A model generated the notes under the pieces. The model did no database searches. It had not been told where the DNA came from and saw only the letters and a list, made by a program, of their open reading frames with translations. 64,000 nucleotides of DNA, from positions 80,795,682 through 80,859,681 of the forward strand of contig OZ023267.1 in the NCBI GenBank assembly GCA_964006375.1, in the 5' to 3' direction. This document shows positions 1 through 11,798 of the stretch, piece after piece; the stretch's first letter is position 1; each line of letters opens with the position of its first letter. Position numbers and translations under genes: made by a program. The stretch is from Tillus elongatus. Its lineage: Eukaryota > Arthropoda > Insecta > Coleoptera > Cleridae.

Positions 1-78
1 CTGCAAAACTTAAAAAGAAAACCATGTTTAGCCGAAAATCTAATTATGCGAAAATATTGTATATATTATTATTTATCT

Positions 79-350
79 ACGTAAAAAACATTATTTTATT
101 ACGACCTGCGTACAGGGTGTTTTTAGCACTTTAAATATAAAATTTTAGTCGCTGGCCTAAAACCTGATTAAAAAATGTTTCACCAAAATTCCATTTGTAC
201 CAAATTTTGTCTATATTAGTGCTTTTACGTACGAAATATTATTTTATTCAGGGCGTTTTTATCACTTTAAAGTATAAAATTCTAGTCGCTGGCCTAAAAC
301 CTGATTAAAAAAAATTTTTGCCAAACTTTCATTTGTACCAAAATATTGGT
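79..350. repeat. Degenerate tandem duplication (~140 bp x 2)
   Basis: Two adjacent blocks, about 79-217 and 228-350, share a 'gtcgctggcctaaaacctga' core followed by a similar tail. They look like a diverged tandem duplication of non-coding repeat DNA. No coding potential was seen in 1-545. Confidence 0.6.
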
Positions 351-564
351 AAACTTTTTTTCAGTACTGACTACCTGTCCAATATTTTTTTTTTTCAACG
401 GAGAATTTGTTAATGGAAAATTGAGTTTGTTATATCAGGTTAACCCGTAAAGTATACATTTATGTTTACAAAAGTCAAGAGGTTTTAAATAAATTTACCA
501 AATTTTAACTGTGACTTTCAATACTTAAATAAGTACTAATGTAATGGATACATCACTAAGTGAA

Positions 565-880
565 GATTATAACCTGTGATGAGCACTGGTAAGTACACTT
601 AGGGAACCAAAATCACTACAGCACATTTTTAAAGGCCTGATGATTGTTTCGCCAAAAAAGTTAGCGTCATCAGAGGGATGAATAAACAAAAATTGTACTT
701 ATTATTATTGTAGTCGACTCAACCTAAATGGCTTATACGTCTTTTCAAAGAGGACCATTCACCTACATTAATTGTTGTTGCCCTTACTTGGTGAACTAAC
801 GTTAACTTGGTTAGCAAACAATCGTCAGGCCTTTAAAAATGTTTTCTGGTGCTTTGGATTCTCCAAGTATACTTATTAGT
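565..880. repeat. Foldback (MITE-like) element, copy 1
   Basis: A left arm at about 586-655 is the reverse complement, with roughly 80-85% identity, of a right arm at about 810-879. Both arms contain 'tttttaaaggcctga'. The inner part has 'gttagcgtcatca', which recurs in the foldback at 37.5-37.7 kb, so the two are probably one non-autonomous family. No protein is encoded. Confidence 0.7.
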
Positions 881-1047
881 CTATTAATGTTATAATAAAT
901 ACCTACTACAGTAATATTTAGCATATTGTTTAAAGTTTTTCAATGCCTACAATACCCTCTCAATTTTAAATAAAAAGCAAAATAGCAGGAGCTAATTATG
1001 CAATTCAACAAGCATTTGCTTTCTTTTACATAGGTATTTTTTTACAG

Positions 1048-1281
1048 CGGACAGTAGTTTCCTGTTGGCGAACGCTCAGATCGTGGATTATCCAATTGTA
1101 TACTGCAACGAGTCTTTCTGCAAGATTTCTGGTTACAACAGAGCAGAGGTCATGCAGAAGTCCTGCAGGTGTGCCTTTATGTTCGGCGAGCTCACTGACA
1201 AGGAAACCATCTCCAGAATAGACCACGTTTTGGAACATCAGCTTCACGACCAATTTGAAATACTCCTTTATAAAAAGAATA
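1048..1281 (+). CDS. eag: Internal exon of Eag-type voltage-gated K+ channel (PAS/eag domain)
   Basis: The exon encodes 78 codons of the N-terminal PAS (eag) domain of an ether-a-go-go (KCNH) channel, which in the full protein regulates gating from the cytoplasmic side. Residues such as [36 protein letters not shown] and FEILLYKKN are diagnostic of Eag rather than Erg or Elk. It begins after a polypyrimidine tract and AG (1046-1047; exon from 1048) and ends at a consensus GTGAGT donor at 1282. The exon starts with two bases of a split codon and ends with the first base of the next. There is no stop or frameshift, so it is likely functional. The next expected exon, completing the PAS domain, was not found in the window. 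An open frame continues past 1281 but reads intron. Confidence 0.9.
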
Positions 1282-1603
1282 GTGAGTATCTAACTTTTCT
1301 GTGTATGCTTTTCTTGTATCAGTGTCGCCAATGTCATAGTCAACATAATGTAGTAAATATTTTCAGAATTTGCCATAGGTATTACACTTTCAATACAAAA
1401 TATACATTATTTTTCACGTGTTTTAAGCGCTACATCATACTTTTCCTACAGTTTTCAATTATAATAAGAAACGTTACATAATAAGATTTAAACACTGGTA
1501 TACAAAATTTTTTCCAAACAGTTGGCTAAAACAAATAAGCGGGAGAAGTCAAGTTCTTTTAGCAAATTTTTGCAAAAAAGTGTCTCTCCATAGAAAAGTA
1601 TTA
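1282..1603. other. Intron-like sequence, nothing recognised
   Basis: This is AT-rich sequence directly after the exon donor site. No ORF, repeat arm or RNA motif was recognised. Confidence 0.5.
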
Positions 1604-1735
1604 ATTGTCAACTTAGGTAAATGAACAAATTGATTTACACTACTTTATTTAATGTATAACTGCTGCAGTTTCGCTGAAGTTATACTTACAATAAAATAGT
1701 GTAAATCAACTTGTTCATTTGCCTAAGCTGACAAT
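1604..1735. repeat. Near-perfect hairpin (foldback element)
   Basis: Arms 1604-1649 and 1690-1735 are 46 bp each and differ at about four positions. The 40-nt spacer carries its own small inverted repeat around a 'ctgctgcag' core. It is a MITE-like foldback; whether it moves is unknown. Confidence 0.8.
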
Positions 1736-1815
1736 GGATTTACCTCAAGTATTGGCTTCAACAATATCATATTATTTGTTACATTTAAATTAATTTTAAT
1801 ATTTTTACTACTTCT

Positions 1816-1905
<90 letters not shown>
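1816..1905. repeat. (AT)n microsatellite followed by a short (GT)n
   Basis: About 45 dinucleotide repeats of AT, then a (GT)7 tract at 1919-1932. Apparent Ile/Tyr-repeat ORFs through it are artefacts. Confidence 0.95.
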
Positions 1906-1910
<5 letters not shown>

Positions 1911-1932
1911 ATTAAAAATGTGTGTGTGTGTG

Positions 1933-2627
1933 TTCAGTGGAGAATAGCGCAAAGTGCCATCTCTGGCTTTGTGACGCTGCTACATTTCCACCTACCCATA
2001 GTACAACAAAACGGAAGCTGTGAGAAAAAAACAATAGCGAGCAAAAACAACTAATCCCCTGGCTAATAATACCATGACAGGCACTGTATTACATCGCTCG
2101 CTAGCCATCATTACTTAAGTCCGCCCGGGACTACTAGTAAGCTGTATAGCACGGGATACAGGCTGGTTTCGTCCTCCTTTGGGCACTTCAATCTGCCATA
2201 CCTACGCTCCAACAGTACACCTCACCGCAAGTCCCGGCAGGACTAAAAGGATGGAAATTAGTTTGTCATCGCTTGTTCGACTCTGTTTTGCATTCTCTAT
2301 TGCGGCCATCTGTGCCTGAAATATTTTTTCGTGTTTTTTAGGCTTATTGGAATTTCGACTCTCGGCTTTATTCAATAAATTTGTAATCCAATGCCTATTT
2401 CCGTCTTGAATTTGTCAATATACCAAAGTATTTGTGCTGTCCCGAAGGTTCATTTATCTATATTTTCCTCCAACATTTCAATATTAAAATTGTGATTTTT
2501 AAGCTATATCTTTGCTGACAGGTCACAAGGAGTCTATCTACTAAAGCTGACAACAATATGGGAAATAACACTCCCCTAAAAGCAGCCTTTATCAAAAATA
2601 ACCGTGACTGTGGCGTGGCCTACTTGC
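1933..2627. other. Unassigned non-coding sequence
   Basis: A moderately GC-rich block at about 2080-2300 looks like part of an interspersed repeat, but I could not place it in a family. No convincing gene was seen. Confidence 0.4.
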
Positions 2628-2649
2628 AAAAAAATATATATATATATTT

Positions 2650-2992
2650 TTTTGTTTCTTTAACGTCGGCCTATTTCCGCGACTATGGCCAATCACCGAC
2701 GCCAGGGAGCAGTTTCACCTCACTATCCTGGAAATTTTGCCGAACCCCTGTCTTTCTGTAAGGAGGGTAGGGATCTTTAACGTGCCCAACATCGCATGGA
2801 CACGGGACCGACGACTTAACGCCCCCTCCGAAGGGCGGAACGTGCAGACATTCAACTTGCTCAAATACAATGCCAGAACCTCGGTTGATGTTAATTTTAC
2901 AGTTTGTACTGAAAAAGTGAAAGGAGTACGCCGGGATCGAACCCAGTACCCTTCGGTTCAAAGGCACACGTTCTTACCTCTGAACCACCGAC
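2650..2992 (-). mobile_element. tRNA-derived SINE with MetaSINE-like central domain
   Basis: Read on the minus strand, the element begins at 2992 with a tRNA-like head. It has an A box (TGGTTCAGAGG, plus positions 2977-2987) and a B box (GGTTCGATCCC, 2933-2943) about 33 nt apart, the normal spacing for an RNA polymerase III promoter. The body contains blocks resembling the conserved MetaSINE domain, for example 'ggtcccgtgtccatgc' and 'gttaaagatcc'. It ends in an A-rich, TA-repeat tail near 2628-2650. It encodes no protein and would depend on a LINE for mobility. A 17-19 bp oligo-A tract at 2993-3011 abuts the head. Confidence 0.8.
2933..2987 (-). promoter_or_regulatory. RNA polymerase III type 2 internal promoter (A and B boxes)
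   Basis: A box at 2977-2987 and B box at 2933-2943, both close to consensus and correctly ordered on the minus strand. Together they form the internal promoter of the SINE. Confidence 0.75.
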
Positions 2993-3011
2993 AAAAAAAA
3001 AAAAAAAAAAA

Positions 3012-3804
3012 TATTCCTTTCTTTGAGATAACCTCAGTCCGCTGGTAGAACGTTGTCGGTACTGCCCTGATGCGGCAACGCATTTGTAATTTAATGGGTT
3101 TTTGCATTGTTAAATACTTAATATATATTTTTCTGGCTGTTATGGGTGTGGACGATTATTATGGGGATTTTCACTTAGCATTTCGTCGTGAACACATGTC
3201 ATATAATTTTTCTAGCGCTGTAACTAGAAGCGAATGCAGGTATCTTGGTATAAGACTTACTAGATAGGTCTAGCGCCCCCACCTATTTTCTGTAGGATAA
3301 TTACTTCTCTGGTTATTTGCTCGTTTGCTAAATATCGTCGTTTAGCAAATGAAAGATGTAGAGTTGTGATAAAGATATCCATATCTATTAACGCGCAAGC
3401 ACCAGAGCATTTCGAAACAAATGTTTGACTAACTGCGAAATACATAAAACATTTATGAATACAATAATAATCGAAAATTGATTTTAAAATACAAAACTAC
3501 CAACATTATGAGCAAACGCATTATTTTTCGTAGTTTACTATAATTCCTAGGAACATAGAAAAAATTAAAACCCGCGTGGCCATTTTAAAATAGTTTTTTC
3601 AGCTCACTTTTAGTAATTCATAATACATTCACCATTCCCCCAATTTTACTTTTTTGTGTGTTTTGTTTCATTTATTATAAAAATATGAAGATAGATAAAG
3701 AAAGAAATATTGTGAAAATCATCTGCGGGTCGATTTTCCTTCCAATTTCCATTTCTAATGAAAAACTGCACATAGTAATGATATATTTTTATATAGTTGA
3801 ATAT
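3012..3804. other. Unassigned AT-rich sequence
   Basis: Only short, compositionally driven ORFs are present. No domain, RNA or terminal repeat was recognised. Confidence 0.4.
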
Positions 3805-4095
3805 TGCCCTTTTGGCTTCTTGATAAAAAATAATTTATTTAAAACCAAAAGTACATCAAAATAATCAAGTGGTTAATTACAAGTCAATATTAACGAAAAA
3901 TGTTGCTAATACATGAACAAGTAAAGAATGCATCTTAGGCTAACATTACTGATACTTATAAAGTAGGATTGATTACATTTGCTGTTTCCAAATGAACTTC
4001 GTAATTGCTGGAGGTCTATATCTTGCTGCGTGGACATATCGGAATAGATATCGTGGTAATAGTCTTCTGGTCATCGGCTATTAGGTTACGTAATT
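3805..4095. repeat. Dispersed repeat, copy 1 of 2 (~290 bp)
   Basis: This block matches 16371-16657 in the same orientation at roughly 88-90% by eye. Both start at 'tgcccttttggcttcttga' and end at 'acgtaatt'. Clean shared ends suggest a mobile-element terminus or LTR fragment, but no TG...CA boundaries or coding sequence identify the class. Confidence 0.7.
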
Positions 4096-6331
4096 GTTTC
4101 ATCCCTAATGTGAAGAACGTCCTCGTTCTTTTTGGTGAGCTATTCTGGTGTAGCTTGGTTTTTGACCTTGTACCGCATGGCTCTCTACTTAATTGTCGGC
4201 GTGAAAATGTAGCACAGGATGACCAACACGATGCTATTGACTATGCTGGTTATTTCCATATGCGCCAAATATACCAAAGGGTGTAGTACATTATGATGAT
4301 TGAATTTCTCCATATGAATTTCTTAACTTGTTGACTTCTCTGGGATGTCTCGAATTGAACTTGATAACAGGTTGAGGCTGTTGATGTATCAGCTGTATCA
4401 GCTCAGGTACCCATGAAATGTTTGGACTTGTTTTTCATAAGTTTCGCTGTTCATGGATATTTTGCATTTTTGTTGGTTGGCTATGTGGGTGTTGTTGTGG
4501 TGGTCCATCTATCTGATCTTGATGGCATTCTTTAAAGATACTGTTTTTTTGGTGGTGATGACCACAATATTTCCATTTCGTAGTTGAACGGATGCTGCAT
4601 AAGGGTTGGTTGTAGTAGCAAGGAGACATGTCAAGATGTTGTATGTATCTTTTTATGTGGTTGGTAGATACATTTTGTGGCTTCTTAATCAGATTTGTCT
4701 TAGTTCTGCTGTCTACAGACTTTTCAGTGGTGTTTTCAGGTAGAGCGAAGCAGGTGACATAAGGACTTTATTGTTTTGGGTTGTTGAAACAATTCGAAAA
4801 TAAGATCTTGGAATATGGTGTAGAATAGGAAGTTTAAGAGGTAACAATTGTGTCTCTTATAGTTAAAACATTAAATTTGGTAACTCCAAAAAAAATTAAA
4901 GTTGTAATTCCGATCAAAGCAATTTAATTTATTTTTATTATAAATAAGCTTGAAATGTTCCTTAATGACATTTAAGTCCTTAGCGGTAATTATTTGTGTA
5001 TTAGTTAATTGATTAAAATTAAGAAAATTTGTTCTTTGTAATATCTTAATTTTTCTATTTATTTTAAACTTAATGTTACTTGAAACACTACAAGTGCCTT
5101 ATAATCTGTTTTATTTTGCATCGCACCTAAGGTGATTTTAATGAATCTAGATTTTTGTTAATTGCCTCTTTATCTTTTTATAATCTGTGAGTCATTATAT
5201 TACCGAATGATTTTAAGTTATTGAACGAAACTATAATTTCATTCTCATTTGCATATAATAAATCTATGTTTTTTTTAAAATTTGTGTCTTTTAGATTATC
5301 TTGTTCTAAATTTGCCAGCGCTTATTATTATAATTAGTCTTGCGCCATCTATGAGGTTTCCTTAGTCCCTAATATGTGTTAGCTTTTGTAATTCAATTTT
5401 TGTGACTTTTAATTGACTGTTTTAAATCTTTTAGAATATTTATTAATTGAATTTGACTTAATTTTGATAAGCTGATAAGTATTGGTTACTAATTAATAGT
5501 AATAATAGTAATTATAACAACATTAACACTTAATTATAGTTTTCCTCTATAAATGTGAGATTGAATTAAAAGTAGAACCTATTATATAATTTAAAATTTT
5601 GGAAAGTCTCTCATAATCTTGAAATAACTATTAGTTTAAATTGGTTAGAGTTAACGGGGTTGAATTGTCCTTAGACAAAAGCGCAGTATGCTGAAAAGAA
5701 ATAAATATATTTTCTTTGCTCTTTTGTTTGTATTTAGATGAGCTGGTTGCCCACGCGAATGAAGAAGTATTTTATTTCATTGCGAGAGTTAAATTGAGTC
5801 AAAATGTATTTTATAATAGGGAAGAAGTACTTTATTGCTAGACGGTTGAATTGGGTAGGCATATTTTTTATAAAGGGAATCTGTCTTTCGGACTGGACTA
5901 TTACTGCACCGTTTTCCTCGTTTATCTGAATATTTTGTCCTCGAGTTTTTGTTTTTCGAAAATACACTTAGAAAATGAAAGTATTTCTTTTAGCAGTTTA
6001 TTGTTGTATTTTTTTCGAGAACTGTCTGATGAAGATCGATAGGTAGTATATAGTCATATGGCCATAAAGAAATTGAAGGGAGAATGGCCTGTTGGAGAGT
6101 GTATCGACTAATTAGAGATCAGTACACTTATGATCATAAGATATTGATGGCTTTTGGTTATATTTTAAATTTTGACGACACGTGATTTTCCTCTGAGTGT
6201 GGAATGTAATTGTTCTAAGGCGAATTTGAATTAGGGTTTGGAGGGGTAGTAGTAGTAGAAGTAATCTTCAAATGGATTTTAAACGAAGAACTCCTTGAGT
6301 TCCGAATTGTTTGACTTTGCGTCTAGAGTCT
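4096..6331. other. Unassigned; possible decayed minus-strand coding remnant at 4100-4800
   Basis: On the minus strand around 4435-4629 there is a 64-codon frame with clustered Cys and His (for example KWKYCGHHH). A hydrophobic stretch is encoded just downstream, near 4200-4260. This could be the remnant of a retroelement glycoprotein, but I do not recognise a family. The rest, 4800-6331, is AT-rich with no supported feature. Confidence 0.25.
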
Positions 6332-6378
6332 GGTAATATTTTGAAAGATAATTATGGTGAGAGAAGAAGTGACGCAGT
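6332..6378 (+). repeat. Left 47 bp of 0.7-kb repeat (copy B), cut off by a LINE
   Basis: This segment, beginning 'ggtaatattttgaaagat', matches 13126-13172. The rest of the repeat resumes at about 9168, after the LINE. Copies A and B start at the same base, so this is a true element end. Confidence 0.8.
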
Positions 6379-9167
6379 TTTTTTTTTCAACAACACACCA
6401 CGAGGGCTTACAGCCTAAATACTATCGTACCGTGGGTGTCGACAAGGAGGAAAGAGGCAACTTGTTGATTATGGACTTGAAGGTTTGGAGGTTCGGGGGA
6501 GAAGGAAAAAAGGAAAAACATGTGCCGGCAAGGAATTCCACACCTTGGAAATCCTCGGGACAAAAGAGCGAGCATAACAAGATGTTCTATGTCTGGTGAC
6601 CTGGACAGTAAAAGGATGCATTCGCTCTGTTCCCCTGGTAGATCTGTTGGGGGCAGCAGGTGAAGGAACTATGGAAGAAAGCACCTCTGAGCAGTGCCCG
6701 TGCAGATACCTATAAATAAGAGAGAGGTCACCAACGGCACCTCGGTGGGCAAGGGATGGCAGCCTTTGGGTGAGGGTAGGGTCACCGATGAGACGTATAG
6801 TTCTCTTTTGAATAGAGTCCAGGATAGCGAGTGTAGAAGCGGAAGCAGCACCCCAGACGTGGGAGCAGTATTCGAGGTTTGGTCTTCTTTGTGAAGTATA
6901 TAAAGTATAGATGTTAGCTGGTGAAAAGTATTTGCGGGCCCGGAAGAGGAAACCTAATTTCTTAGCAGCAGCTTCTGCTATTGATGTGACATGTTGGTGC
7001 CAATTGAGATTTCGATCCACAGAGATGCCAACAAGTGAAAAGGACTCATTACTTTGAATAACTTGGTTGTTTATTGTGATGAGTCTAGGGCTGGTGTATC
7101 TCTTATGAGAAAGAAAGCAAGACTGTGATTTGGTGGGGTTGAATTGTACAAGATTTCTACTTCCCCAGTCTAATATTTTTTGGAGATCCACGGAGACAGA
7201 GCCCTCAATGAGTCTGCGATCCTCATTTAATTGGGCTAAAGAGACAGGCCTAGAATGTTGTATATTTGATGGATGTGCTAGAGAGGAGGTCATTGATGTG
7301 GAGAAGGGGCTAAAGCTGAACCTTGAGGGATTCCTGCATTAATTGGATACAGCTTAGAGGAATGGCCATCCACGACAACAGAAATGCTCCGGTTGGAGAG
7401 GAAATTTGCTGTCCACGTACAGAGTTTTGGTGGTAGGCCATAGGCCGGAAGTTTATTAAGCAGCGCTGCGTGCCAGACCTGGTCGAATGCTTGGATATGT
7501 CTAGAGCGACAATCTGGGATTCACCGTGTAGTTCCATAGACTTGTTCCAAGAATGGGTGACAAAGAAAAGGAGGTCGGCAGTTGATCTGCGCTGACGGAA
7601 TCCATACTGCCTGTCGTGGATTAGACTGTGTTTTTCAAGAAAGTTTAGTAATTCGGTGTTTATATACTTTTCCATCACTTTAGAGATGACTAAAAGGAGA
7701 GAAATAGGCCTGTAGTTGCTAGGAAGCGCTTTCGATCCTTTATTGGGGACGGGTTGTACTCGAGCAGTTTTCCAGTTACTAGGGAATATGCCTCTATTGT
7801 AAGATGTCTGAAACAGACGAGTCAGGACAGAAGCAAGTTCTGGTGCGCATTTTTTTGAGAACAATTGCTGGGATCTCGTCAAGGCCAGAGGCTTTCCTGG
7901 TATTAAGAGAAGAGAGCATCTTTCGTACCTTTCTAGTTTTGAAAGTGATATCCGTCATTTTATGCGCGACATTGGAGACTGTTGTTGGTAGTTGAACATT
8001 TGGAGGTGGGTTGAGAGTAGAATTGTCAGCCTTGCCCAGGGCGGTAGAAACAATTTCATCCCCTGAGACAATAGGTGGGAATGTGCTCTTGCAGAAATTA
8101 TTCCCAATAGATTTAGCAAGAGTCCAGAGGGATTTGCTGCCGCTGGAGCTTAAGAGGACTTTGTTTTTGATGTGGTTATTAAACGAGTTTTTTGCCTCAG
8201 AAAAAATGCGGACATAGCGGATTCTTGCGTCGTTAAATGCTTGACGGTTTTCTTGACTGGGATTGTGTAGAAGCTTTTTGTGAGCTTTGACCTTTTCAAG
8301 TCTGACCTTGTCACAGGATTTAGAAAACCAGGGCCTTTGAGTGGTTGCAGAGGTTTTCTGTGTACGTGGGATAAATAATTCTATGCCAGCTTGGATAATT
8401 TCGGTGACGTTTTGTGAGATATCAGAGGGGTCAGGATGTGAGAAGCAGACAGACGCCCATGGAAATGAGGAAAAGTAATCTCGCATTTCGTCCCAGTTCG
8501 CGGAGTTGTAGTGCCAAACGATACGTGGGTGTGATGACTGTGTGACCTCGGGTTGCATTGCGCAGGAAGCAGTGACCATGCCGTGGTATAAGCGACCCAG
8601 TGGGGCGGTGACTGATATCTTATAGCAGTCAGGATTTGTAGTAAGAAGGAGATCCAAGGGATTTGAGCTGTGTGTTGGGATGCGAGGAAAGTAAGTAGGT
8701 TGCTGAACCATATTCGTTAAAGAATTGCTGACTGCAAAGGCCTCCGCTGCTCTTCCTTGTGGATCAGTTTTTGAAGATCCTAGTCATTCCTTATTATGGA
8801 CATTGAAGTCACCAAGAATGGTGACCTCGGAGGAAGGATATTCAGAAATCAGATAGTCGGTTTTTTCAGAAAGGCAGTCAAAGAGCTGGACAAAGTTGTT
8901 GTCAGAAGGTGACCGGTAAATGCAACAGATGAATTTAGTTGCAGCCCTGAGAGAGAGTTTTATCCATAGTATGTCTTTTCTTCCAGCTTCTAAATTGGGG
9001 AGTCTGGTGCAGGGTTGATTGCTTTGATGCAAGGGGTGGTACCTCCTCGGGCGTAAAAAAAATCATTTACTGCCACGTAAAAGAAAATTCCACTACCACC
9101 TACCATATTACAAGTATACCACACCAGCCAACTATTAAAGAGCTGAACAGCTTTAGAACTTGCTTGT
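6379..9167 (-). mobile_element. Non-LTR retrotransposon (jockey/CR1-like LINE), copy 1
   Basis: A minus-strand LINE with its 3' end at about 6379, marked by a short A-run that reads as T on the plus strand. In order it has an APE-type endonuclease remnant (8560-9060), a linker (7890-8560), reverse transcriptase (about 7000-7890) and a C-terminal domain (6470-7000). Related copies lie at 29.4-31.1 kb and 35.65-37.4 kb. It sits inside the repeat whose uninterrupted copy is at 13126-13855, so it inserted after that repeat. I found no clean target-site duplication. The exact 5' end lies somewhere in 9060-9167. Confidence 0.85.
6469..9060 (-). pseudogene. LINE ORF2 pseudogene (endonuclease + reverse transcriptase)
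   Basis: The gene would encode target-primed reverse transcription machinery. Endonuclease signatures GDFNVHN and SNPLDLLLTT are visible, then RT motifs NRGIFPSNWKTARVQP, NYRPISLL and YGFRQRRSTADLL. The C-terminal part has SFSLVGISVDRNLNWHQHV and ARSFVPRISKVWNSLP. The frame is broken at least at about 8711/8784, 7882/7794 and 7310/7293. Compared with copy 2, small deletions near 7285-7330 and at 7489 remove the segment carrying the YADD catalytic box and part of the SKAFDQVW motif, so this copy cannot be active. Confidence 0.85.
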
Positions 9168-9842
9168 TTGTTGGGTATGGTCAGGACTGTAATATTTTAT
9201 GACGTAATATACCTGTGCATATTTACTAAAAACCGACAATTGTTAAGAACTTTCAGCTATCGAAACTAATTACATCAAGGTGTATAACTTCGAAGAGTTT
9301 AGAAGAGATTAATGCTCTTTAAAATTAGGGCTTATATCAGTTAGGACCATTTCTGCCTGGAGACATCACATTTACTAATAAAATTGATCATTTTAATTTC
9401 CGTGTTTGGTTAACAAAATTTTGTTTTTAACTGTACGTACGTCTCATTATTATGGTTAGGATTTTGTTTGTGAAATTTCTGAAAAAAACTTGTTCGTCAA
9501 ATTTTGTGACATCTTTTAAGTGTTTTCTGAACTTAATTATTTTAACAAAATTTTTAAAGGGTGGGTGCTTTTGTTTGAAACTAATGCCAAAGCTATGGCT
9601 CAAAATAATATTTTTCCAATAATTTTGGCATATTAAGAATTAAAAAATTCAGTTTCTTTTAATTTGTGTTGTCTTCTAATATACACTCTGTATCATTTAT
9701 TTTGATACAATATCTGCCTTTCCTTTGTTAAAAACGCTATAATACATACCTATTTCAAATTCAAATTGGTGTTTCAACTTTAAAAATTTTGTCAAAGAGA
9801 TACGACCTAAAAGTTTGACATTCGCAGTAATTGACAAAAGTT
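9168..9842 (+). repeat. Right part of 0.7-kb repeat (copy B)
   Basis: Matches 13173-13855 at roughly 95% by eye, from 'tttgttgggtatggtcagg' to 'cgcagtaattgacaaa'. Together with 6332-6378 it makes a unit of about 720 bp. No coding capacity or terminal inverted repeat was found, so its class is unknown. Confidence 0.85.
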
Positions 9843-10680
9843 TACCACAGGATAAAATATCAATTTATTGTTAAAGGAACATTCTAACACCAACGAGTTA
9901 AAAAAAAACATGCAATAATCATTGTCCTGAAATGAAAAGCATAAAATCTCTACACATCAGTTCAATAAATCTAGCTCTCTAAATCTTCAAATAGTTATTA
10001 TCAATTTTACAGTGGCTCAGTAGCCTACGATCTCACTAATTATATCAACAATGAAAGATTACCAGCCGTGCACACGCTAAGCTCACATATCTAACATTCA
10101 TATACTCAGAGTAAGTAGCCAATAACTTAAAATAATATCAAAATGTAATTCTGAGTCAATAAAATAACGTTATGTTCAGTTTTATAGTAATTAATCTCAC
10201 ACAGTATCACAGCTCCTTCTAATACAAAGGATAGGAATGTGAAGCATTCATCAACCTACTTGAGAGCTTTATCTGTTTCTTTGCAATAAAAGTTATCAAT
10301 TTACACAAATAAAAATAATGAATAAAATTCCTATATTAGCTAAAGATGTTAAGCATTTAATTTATCAAAATGTCTTTATCCAGCTCCTATCTGCTAGAAC
10401 TTATCTAAACAAATATGATTCCCTGTCTTGATCTTTCTCAACTTCCTCCTTAAATTCTGAATTCCATTTACTATCCATAACCATGCCAGCCGTTTTGGGA
10501 CACCTATACAGTCTGGAAACCTGCTACTACGGTTTATGGCCACCACGTAATATACTGCAACTACGAATTTGAACTGCCACCATACTACTCCAGAGGCTTA
10601 AAAGTGACTAATAACCAACTACTGGCTCACCTGATGCTAACAAGCCAGTACAAAGGCCACCATATACCAATAAAATAATA
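9843..10680. other. Unassigned AT-rich sequence
   Basis: No ORF, repeat arm or RNA motif was recognised. Confidence 0.4.
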
Positions 10681-10689
10681 TCATATAAT

Positions 10690-10990
10690 AATCTCCATAT
10701 AATTTCCAAACAACACTCCATATAATTTCCAAACAACACTGGGATATTGAATTTCCAGCCTACACTGCGCTAGTCTCTACCCTATACAGGAATAATTTGC
10801 CTCTTACTACTAGGGTAACATCCACCCTACATAGGGATATTCTGTCTCCCCTACACTGGGAATATTTATTTTACAACCATACACGGGAATATTTTCACCT
10901 ATACTGGAATAACTTCTACCCTATACTACGATAAATAATTTCCAGTACTAGGGTAACTTCCACCCTACATTGCGACCCTAAAAAACACAA
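10690..10990. repeat. Degenerate short tandem repeats
   Basis: Many diverged copies of a motif like 'ccctacactgggaatat' occur every 35-50 bp. They appear to be an old, scrambled minisatellite. No coding function is apparent. Confidence 0.5.
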
Positions 10991-11060
10991 AAAACACGAA
11001 TGTAACTAGTGGTAAAGCAACTACATAATTACCCCTTTTACCTTCTATCTGGGGGCACAA

Positions 11061-11758
11061 TGTAATTGATTCATACGTTGACCAGTGTGCGATCTCTGTT
11101 TCCGGCTCTGCGCTTCCTGAAGCTTTCTTCGAAAACGTGGCGTACCAAGACGGCGTATTGAACCCCCCACTCGCGGGTATTTGTTGTGTCTTCCTTTACG
11201 TCGCACGGACACACAATCATAAATCAAGCGTGGACAAATCCCCAAACTCTCAGGGTAGATACGACTTATCTGTCCGTCTAGCTTCCAACAATTAATTTTC
11301 ACCAGCTCTCCGGTACGACCACCTGCTTCTCCATAGGCTCTTTAACCCCACACCCTCCTCTCTCTACCGTTACGTTCTCCGTCGTCTGCGATCATCTTTC
11401 CGCAGGGCCTGCGCCGGCGATATATCTCTCTCTCTCTCTGTGTTTCACCTAGTCTTCCGACATCTATCCAACACTTTTCCTCCTTCCGTGATAGTATCGA
11501 TACGTGCCACTAGTTGTCGCTATCCAACCTCGTTTCACAGTGCTGGTTCTAATTACGTCGCATGCGGCCATATACAGTCTGTTGCATAAAAAGCAAACAG
11601 GCAACAAGTGAACAATTCAACAAGCCAAGTCGCAAATCATGCCAAGCAAGCATAAATGAAGCCATAAAAAATCATTAAATTGAGAAAGGCTGTTTTCAAT
11701 TGATGAAAATCATAGTAAATATACCAAAAGTTATAGCCAACGATTTTATATCCTTACA
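11061..11758 (-). mobile_element. Probable 3' LTR of a truncated Ty3/gypsy element
   Basis: On the minus strand the block starts TGTAAGGATATAAAA and ends ATCAATTACA, so it has TG...CA ends and is about 698 bp long. A purine tract rich in G (plus 11759-11785, read as Cs) lies immediately before it. The C-terminal end of a gypsy integrase lies just beyond that tract. This is the expected gene, polypurine tract and LTR order. A second LTR was not found in the window. It also contains a (CT)n run near 11425-11440. Confidence 0.55.
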
Positions 11759-11798
11759 ATATCCCCCCCCCCCACACTTTAAAAGATTTTGCCCAAAA

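Noticed and set aside
1026..1253. 75-codon minus-strand ORF opposite the Eag exon
   Set aside because: Shadow of a strongly conserved exon on the plus strand.
4435..4629. Viral glycoprotein call for the Cys/His-rich frame
   Set aside because: Only 64 codons and no recognisable family motif; kept as an unassigned remnant.
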